33,927 nucleotides of DNA from Calditrichota bacterium (lineage in GTDB: Bacteria; Zhuqueibacterota; Zhuqueibacteria; Thermofontimicrobiales; Thermofontimicrobiaceae), in NCBI GenBank assembly GCA_013152715.1, contig JAADFU010000027.1:1-33927 (forward strand), in the 5' to 3' direction. The notes under the pieces were generated by a model. The model did no database searches and had not been told where the DNA came from. It was given only the letters and a program-made list of their open reading frames with translations. Position 1 is the first letter of the stretch, and every line of letters begins with the position of its first letter. Below, in pieces: positions 30,553 to 33,927 of this stretch. The position numbers were made by a program, and so were the translations under genes.

Positions 30553-32595
30553 TTAGCTTAAATTTTCGGTTTTCTTTGCTTCGACGGGAAGCTTGATAAT
30601 AAATTCCGCACCGCCCTGATCGCGATGACGCGCGGTGATTATACCGCCATGTTCAAAAATTATTCTTTGCACAATGCTCAGTCCAATGCCAGTACCTTTC
30701 GCCTTTGTCGTGAAATAGAGATTAAAAATTTTGTCCAAAATTTCCTGCGATATGCCAGTCCCCGTATCTGCAAAAGAGATTTTCATTTCATTATTTTTTA
30801 TCTGTTCAGTTTTAATGATAATTTTTCCACTTTCTTTGATTGCATCAATGGAATTTTGAACCAGATTGATGAAAACTTGTTGCATTTGCATGCGATCCCA
30901 TTTCACTTCGCCGTCCCATTGAAGATTCAATATCAACTCAATCTTTTGTTTCTGCAGCACATTCTGATATTGCTTTTTCAAAGATTCAAAAAAATCTGAC
31001 AACTTAATTTTTTCCGGATGCACCGGCAACGGTCTGGCGAAGCGCAGGAAATCCTCCACGGTCTGGTTGATCCGACTGACTTCCTTGAGGACAATTTCCG
31101 CTAATTGGTGATATTCATCGGCTTCAGATTTTGGTTCAAAGTCTTTGTTGAGTTGCTGGACGATGGTGTTAATCGAATTTAACGGATTGCGAATTTCATG
31201 GGCGACGCCGGATGCCAGTTCCCCCATGGCCGACATTCTTTCCTGACGCTCGATTTGCGCTTGCAATTGAAGCTGTTCCGTCAGGTCGCGAATGACAAGA
31301 ATGACATTTTCGCGATCGCGTTCATCTTGAAATTGAGCCCGCGACACGAGCAAAACCCGATTCTGATCTTTGATTTTGCATTCAATTTGCTTCATCGCTG
31401 ATTCCGAGTGCAAAATTTCCTCGCACTGATCGGACGAAAATATTGTTCTTAAATCTTTGTTCAGTGCGTCCGAGGCTTTGATTTGAAAAATTTCTTCCGC
31501 AGCGCGATTCCACAGACTGATACGCCGCTCAGGATCGAGCACAATGATGGCATCGCTGACATTTTGGATGACGTTTGCCGAATACGTCTCCACAATTTGA
31601 TATTGCTTTTCCAGCAAGCTGTAATTTTGCCTGATGAAAATAAAAATCATTACCACAAAGCCGAAAACTAACAAAATAATGCTGATGATGACAATTCTGC
31701 GGTAGAGCCGGGCTCTGATTTGATTCAGCGGTTCCATGGAAATTCCCAGTCGGAAGACACCCACAAAAAATTCATCAAAATAAAATGACTGCACAGCCTC
31801 GAAAATAGTTTCGGTCCCAAAGGGAAACTCGCGCGTGTGCAGCAAAGTATCACGTGTGGCACTCAGCAAAAACTGTGACTCGGTAATTTTTTCCATACTT
31901 TTCACGTCACCGCTGGCAGCAATAATTCCACTCGAATCCTGCAAAACCACGTAGCGAATACCCTTGTTCGCACTGATTTCTTTCAAGAGCGAACCGAAAC
32001 CGATCTCGCGGCGGAATGCCAGTAACTCTGCCGCTTCCAGATTCAGCACAATTGCGCCGTGATTCTCCGTAGCAAGGGCAACAATATATCTCATGCCTTC
32101 TTCTTTTTCAGCGCGATGATAGCCGAGAATCAGCGTGTCCTGTTCGCCGCTAAAAATTGGCGCCAGATTTTCTCGTGCTGCGCTTTCCAATAAATCGCGC
32201 TTGTGCAATTGCCCATGGCTGGAATACATTAATTTGCCGTCATGGCGAAATATTTGAATGCGAAAAATATGATATTCTTCGGAAAACTGACGCAAAAATT
32301 TATTGTTAATTTTGTTTTGTTGCAACAAAAACTTGAGGAACATCGCGTCGTTGAGCAGGCGGTCTTCCAAAAACATTTCCAAATGATCGTAAGTCAGCAA
32401 AGCGTTTCGTGAGGACGAAATGACCGTCGCCAGCAGCGTGCTGGCATGTTCCTCCATCAAATCCAACAATTCTCTTTTGCTCTGATGCAGCTCGATCAGC
32501 GCCGACGAAAACATCACCAGCGCCAGAGCCAGAAAAACGAAGATCAGGCTTTTGGGCTGAAGAAATAAAATTTTCTTAAATCTCTTTCCTGCCAT
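30553..32595 (-). CDS. Membrane sensor histidine kinase with PAS domain (ZraS/NtrB-like)
   Basis: A 680-residue sensor kinase, cognate to the NtrC-type regulator downstream. TM1 (about 14-34) and TM2 (about 300-322) enclose a periplasmic sensor of about 265 residues of probable double-Cache type (IFRHDGKLMYSSHG, VVLQDSSGIIAASGD). A cytoplasmic PAS domain (335-440, VIQNVSDAIIVLDPERRISLW) follows, then HisKA with H466 (GVAHEIRNPLNS), and HATPase with N-box NLVQNSIDA (577-585), FADTGTGIS and GTGIGLSIVQ. I chose ATG 32595 because GAGG lies 5 bases upstream; TTG 32640 is also in frame but lacks a site. The signal sensed cannot be read from the sequence. The regulator follows after 28 bases. Confidence 0.93.
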   Translation of the reverse strand: MAGKRFKKILFLQPKSLIFVFLALALVMFSSALIELHQSKRELLDLMEEHASTLLATVISSSRNALLTYDHLEMFLEDRLLNDAMFLKFLLQQNKINNKFLRQFSEEYHIFRIQIFRHDGKLMYSSHGQLHKRDLLESAARENLAPIFSGEQDTLILGYHRAEKEEGMRYIVALATENHGAIVLNLEAAELLAFRREIGFGSLLKEISANKGIRYVVLQDSSGIIAASGDVKSMEKITESQFLLSATRDTLLHTREFPFGTETIFEAVQSFYFDEFFVGVFRLGISMEPLNQIRARLYRRIVIISIILLVFGFVVMIFIFIRQNYSLLEKQYQIVETYSANVIQNVSDAIIVLDPERRISLWNRAAEEIFQIKASDALNKDLRTIFSSDQCEEILHSESAMKQIECKIKDQNRVLLVSRAQFQDERDRENVILVIRDLTEQLQLQAQIERQERMSAMGELASGVAHEIRNPLNSINTIVQQLNKDFEPKSEADEYHQLAEIVLKEVSRINQTVEDFLRFARPLPVHPEKIKLSDFFESLKKQYQNVLQKQKIELILNLQWDGEVKWDRMQMQQVFINLVQNSIDAIKESGKIIIKTEQIKNNEMKISFADTGTGISQEILDKIFNLYFTTKAKGTGIGLSIVQRIIFEHGGIITARHRDQGGAEFIIKLPVEAKKTENLS

Positions 32596-32693
32596 TCCAT
32601 CCTCGCCGTTTTCAAGGCGGGTTTTTATATGAACTTGCAAAATCGGAATTATTTATTTTCACGTTAGAAAACGATGATCTCCTGATTTATTTC

Positions 32694-33455
32694 TTATTTT
32701 TTGCTTGAAGTCAAATTTCCCACAGAAATCATCCCATTTCTAAAATCATCTTCCAACTCATCCAAGCTGTAAACTTTCCCGACGTCCCGCCAGTAATTTC
32801 CGGTAATGTCAAACGCCCCGACGGGATATCCTTTTTCAATGAGATCGAGATAGACGTCGATGATGGAAAATCGTCCCTCGCGAGTCATCAGATCAAAAAT
32901 TTTTGGCGAAATCACATGAATGCCGCAAAACCCAAGCCGACGCACCGATCCGACGGGCTCGCGGCGAATGCGAATGCGATTTCGGGAAACATCTTCGTGG
33001 CCGCAAATTCGATTTTTTTCATCAATCACCAGAAAACGCGTCGTTTTTCTTTCCTTCACTACCAGCGTGGCGAGACTTTTTTGCGCAAGGTGAAAGTCGG
33101 TCACTTCTTTGAGATTAACAGTAGAAAGGATATCCACATTGTGAACAATGAAAGGATCGCTGTCTCTCAAAAACGAAGCCGCTTTTCGAATGCCGCCGCC
33201 GGTGCCCAGAATCTCTGGTTCAAAAGAAAATTCGACATGAATATCAAATGAGTTATTTTTTCTGACAAAATCTTTGATTTGCTCGGGGAAATGGTGCAGA
33301 TTGATGACGATTTCCGTGACGCCGCAATTTTTCAATTTAGGAATGATAAATTCCAACATCGGAATGCCGTGCACAGGGACCAGCGCTTTGGGGATAGTCT
33401 CAGTCAATGGCTTAAGCCGTGTGCCGAATCCGGCAGCTAAAATCATCGCTTTCAT
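32694..33455 (-). CDS. Sugar-1-phosphate nucleotidyltransferase (MurU-like or mannose-1-phosphate guanylyltransferase-like)
   Basis: A 253-residue cytoplasmic nucleotidyltransferase. It has LAAGFGTRLKPLT (6-18) with the nucleotide-binding loop, PKALVPVHGIPMLEFII (22-38), GTGGGIRKA (84-92), metal-binding D108 (HNVDILS) and a C-terminal YWRDVGKVYSLDE. It joins a sugar 1-phosphate to a nucleotide. MurU of the MurNAc recycling route has this size and shape. The upstream RapZ-C domain gene overlaps it by 4 bases (ATGA), and a further gene overlaps that one, so the three are translationally coupled. The exact sugar and nucleotide cannot be read from the sequence; a hexose guanylyl- or uridylyltransferase is equally possible. 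Confidence 0.88.
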   Translation of the reverse strand: MKAMILAAGFGTRLKPLTETIPKALVPVHGIPMLEFIIPKLKNCGVTEIVINLHHFPEQIKDFVRKNNSFDIHVEFSFEPEILGTGGGIRKAASFLRDSDPFIVHNVDILSTVNLKEVTDFHLAQKSLATLVVKERKTTRFLVIDEKNRICGHEDVSRNRIRIRREPVGSVRRLGFCGIHVISPKIFDLMTREGRFSIIDVYLDLIEKGYPVGAFDITGNYWRDVGKVYSLDELEDDFRNGMISVGNLTSSKK

Positions 33456-33856
33456 GGCTGGCCTCGCTCCAATTCGGCGTGGTGCAATCTCACCGTAATC
33501 GACTTCTCAGCCAAATATTCTCGCATGCGTTCCGCACAATACACCGAACGATGTTGGCCGCCGGTGCAGCCGAATGAAATCATCAAATGGGCAAATCCTC
33601 GCTCGCGATAATTCTCAATAGCAAGATCAATAATTTTTTTTGCCGCCTGTAAAAATTCACTCACCTGCGGATATTTTTCCAGATAAGAAATAACTTCTGC
33701 ATCTTTTCCGGTCAAATCAGCATATTCCGGCTCCCTGCCCGGATTGGGCAAAAAACGGCAATCAAACACAAAGCCCCCGTTGTTTCCGGTATCGTCCTTG
33801 GGAATGCCCGATTTTTGATAACCAAAACTGAAAAGATCAACCACCAAATCTGTCAC
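33452..33856 (-). CDS. Stand-alone RapZ C-terminal domain protein
   Basis: A 134-residue protein that aligns with the C-terminal half of RapZ (YvcJ family): FVFDCRFLPNPGREPE (29-44), LTGKDAEVISYLEKYPQVSEFL, and FGCTGGQHRSVYCAERM (95-111). In E. coli RapZ this domain binds glucosamine-6-phosphate and the GlmY/GlmZ RNAs; the N-terminal P-loop kinase domain is absent here. GTG 33856 overlaps the stop of the upstream gene, and its own stop overlaps the nucleotidyltransferase start. Such tight coupling suggests it works with sugar-nucleotide metabolism, perhaps as an amino-sugar phosphate sensor. Not obviously truncated, since the domain is complete. Confidence 0.87.
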   Translation of the reverse strand: MTDLVVDLFSFGYQKSGIPKDDTGNNGGFVFDCRFLPNPGREPEYADLTGKDAEVISYLEKYPQVSEFLQAAKKIIDLAIENYRERGFAHLMISFGCTGGQHRSVYCAERMREYLAEKSITVRLHHAELERGQP

Positions 33857-33927
33857 TGTTCTTCTCCCATGCGGTACAATTCTTCGTCAACAACAAGTCC
33901 CTCGTAAATGCGGCGCAGCGTCGGTAT
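33853..33927 (-). CDS. C-terminal end of an upstream gene (unidentified; possibly a sugar kinase)
   Basis: Only 24 codons are inside the window (ending EGLVVDEELYRMGEEQ, stop at 33853-33855). The stop overlaps the GTG of the RapZ-C gene (GTGA), so it belongs to the same operon. In related operons a MurNAc/GlcNAc-type phosphotransferase (AmgK-like) often precedes a MurU-like enzyme, which makes that the leading guess. The fragment itself is too short to assign. Confidence 0.5.
   Translation of the reverse strand: MPTLRRIYEGLVVDEELYRMGEEQ

Overview
The window looks like a chromosomal segment of a Gram-negative bacterium of the FCB superphylum (Bacteroidota, Calditrichota, KSB1 or Marinimicrobia-like). 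The evidence is a secreted protein ending in a typical type IX secretion (T9SS) sorting domain (SLGQNYPNPFNPST), a PorZ-like two-propeller protein with a FlgD-like tail, several signal-peptide-bearing beta-barrel proteins, a class II (B12-dependent) ribonucleotide reductase, a DUF5362 protein, and moderately AT-rich DNA. I cannot fix the phylum. No rRNA, tRNA, CRISPR or intact insertion sequence was seen.

Layout. (1) 1-7.3 kb, minus strand: a RodZ-type HTH protein, a thioredoxin-fold lipoprotein and the 5' half of mpl; an AT-rich HepT/MntA toxin-antitoxin pair; maf; cobO; an outer-membrane protein; and nrdJ. CobO makes the adenosylcobalamin that NrdJ uses. The nrdJ upstream region holds a strong sigma70-type promoter and two NrdR-box matches three helical turns apart. 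(2) 7.5-21.9 kb, plus strand: a complete riboflavin cluster (ribD-ribE-ribBA-ribH) behind a good promoter but without an FMN riboswitch, then a PorZ-like protein, recN, an anchored TPR protein with four LxxLL repeats, dnaE, a YIP1-like membrane protein and a DUF5362 protein. (3) 22.0-26.6 kb, minus strand: five exported proteins. Two are small Asp-rich (DxDGDG) paralogues, one is a Cys-rich lipoprotein, one an outer-membrane barrel, and one a Met/His-rich T9SS cargo with an internal duplication. (4) 26.9-29.0 kb, plus strand, divergent: an ECF sigma factor, a zinc-finger anti-sigma factor, a Spy/CnrX-like periplasmic sensor and a small secreted protein with three CEHEKTK-type repeats. (5) 29.2-32.6 kb, minus strand: an NtrC-class response regulator and its membrane histidine kinase. 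(6) 32.7-33.9 kb, minus strand: a sugar-phosphate nucleotidyltransferase, a stand-alone RapZ C-terminal domain and the end of a further gene.

The most interesting part is 22-32.6 kb. It resembles two known metal or envelope-stress circuits placed side by side: a CnrYXH-like arrangement (ECF sigma, anti-sigma, Spy-fold sensor) and a ZraSR-like sigma54 two-component system, facing a divergent set of exported His/Met/Cys/Asp-rich proteins. Two equally spaced copies of a bipartite motif (CGAATGATTTTT, then GTGTCTAAT) precede the sigma and anti-sigma genes, which suggests autoregulation by the ECF sigma. A sigma54-like element and two dyads lie in the divergent intergenic region. The inducing signal and any metal specificity are inference, not something the sequence shows.
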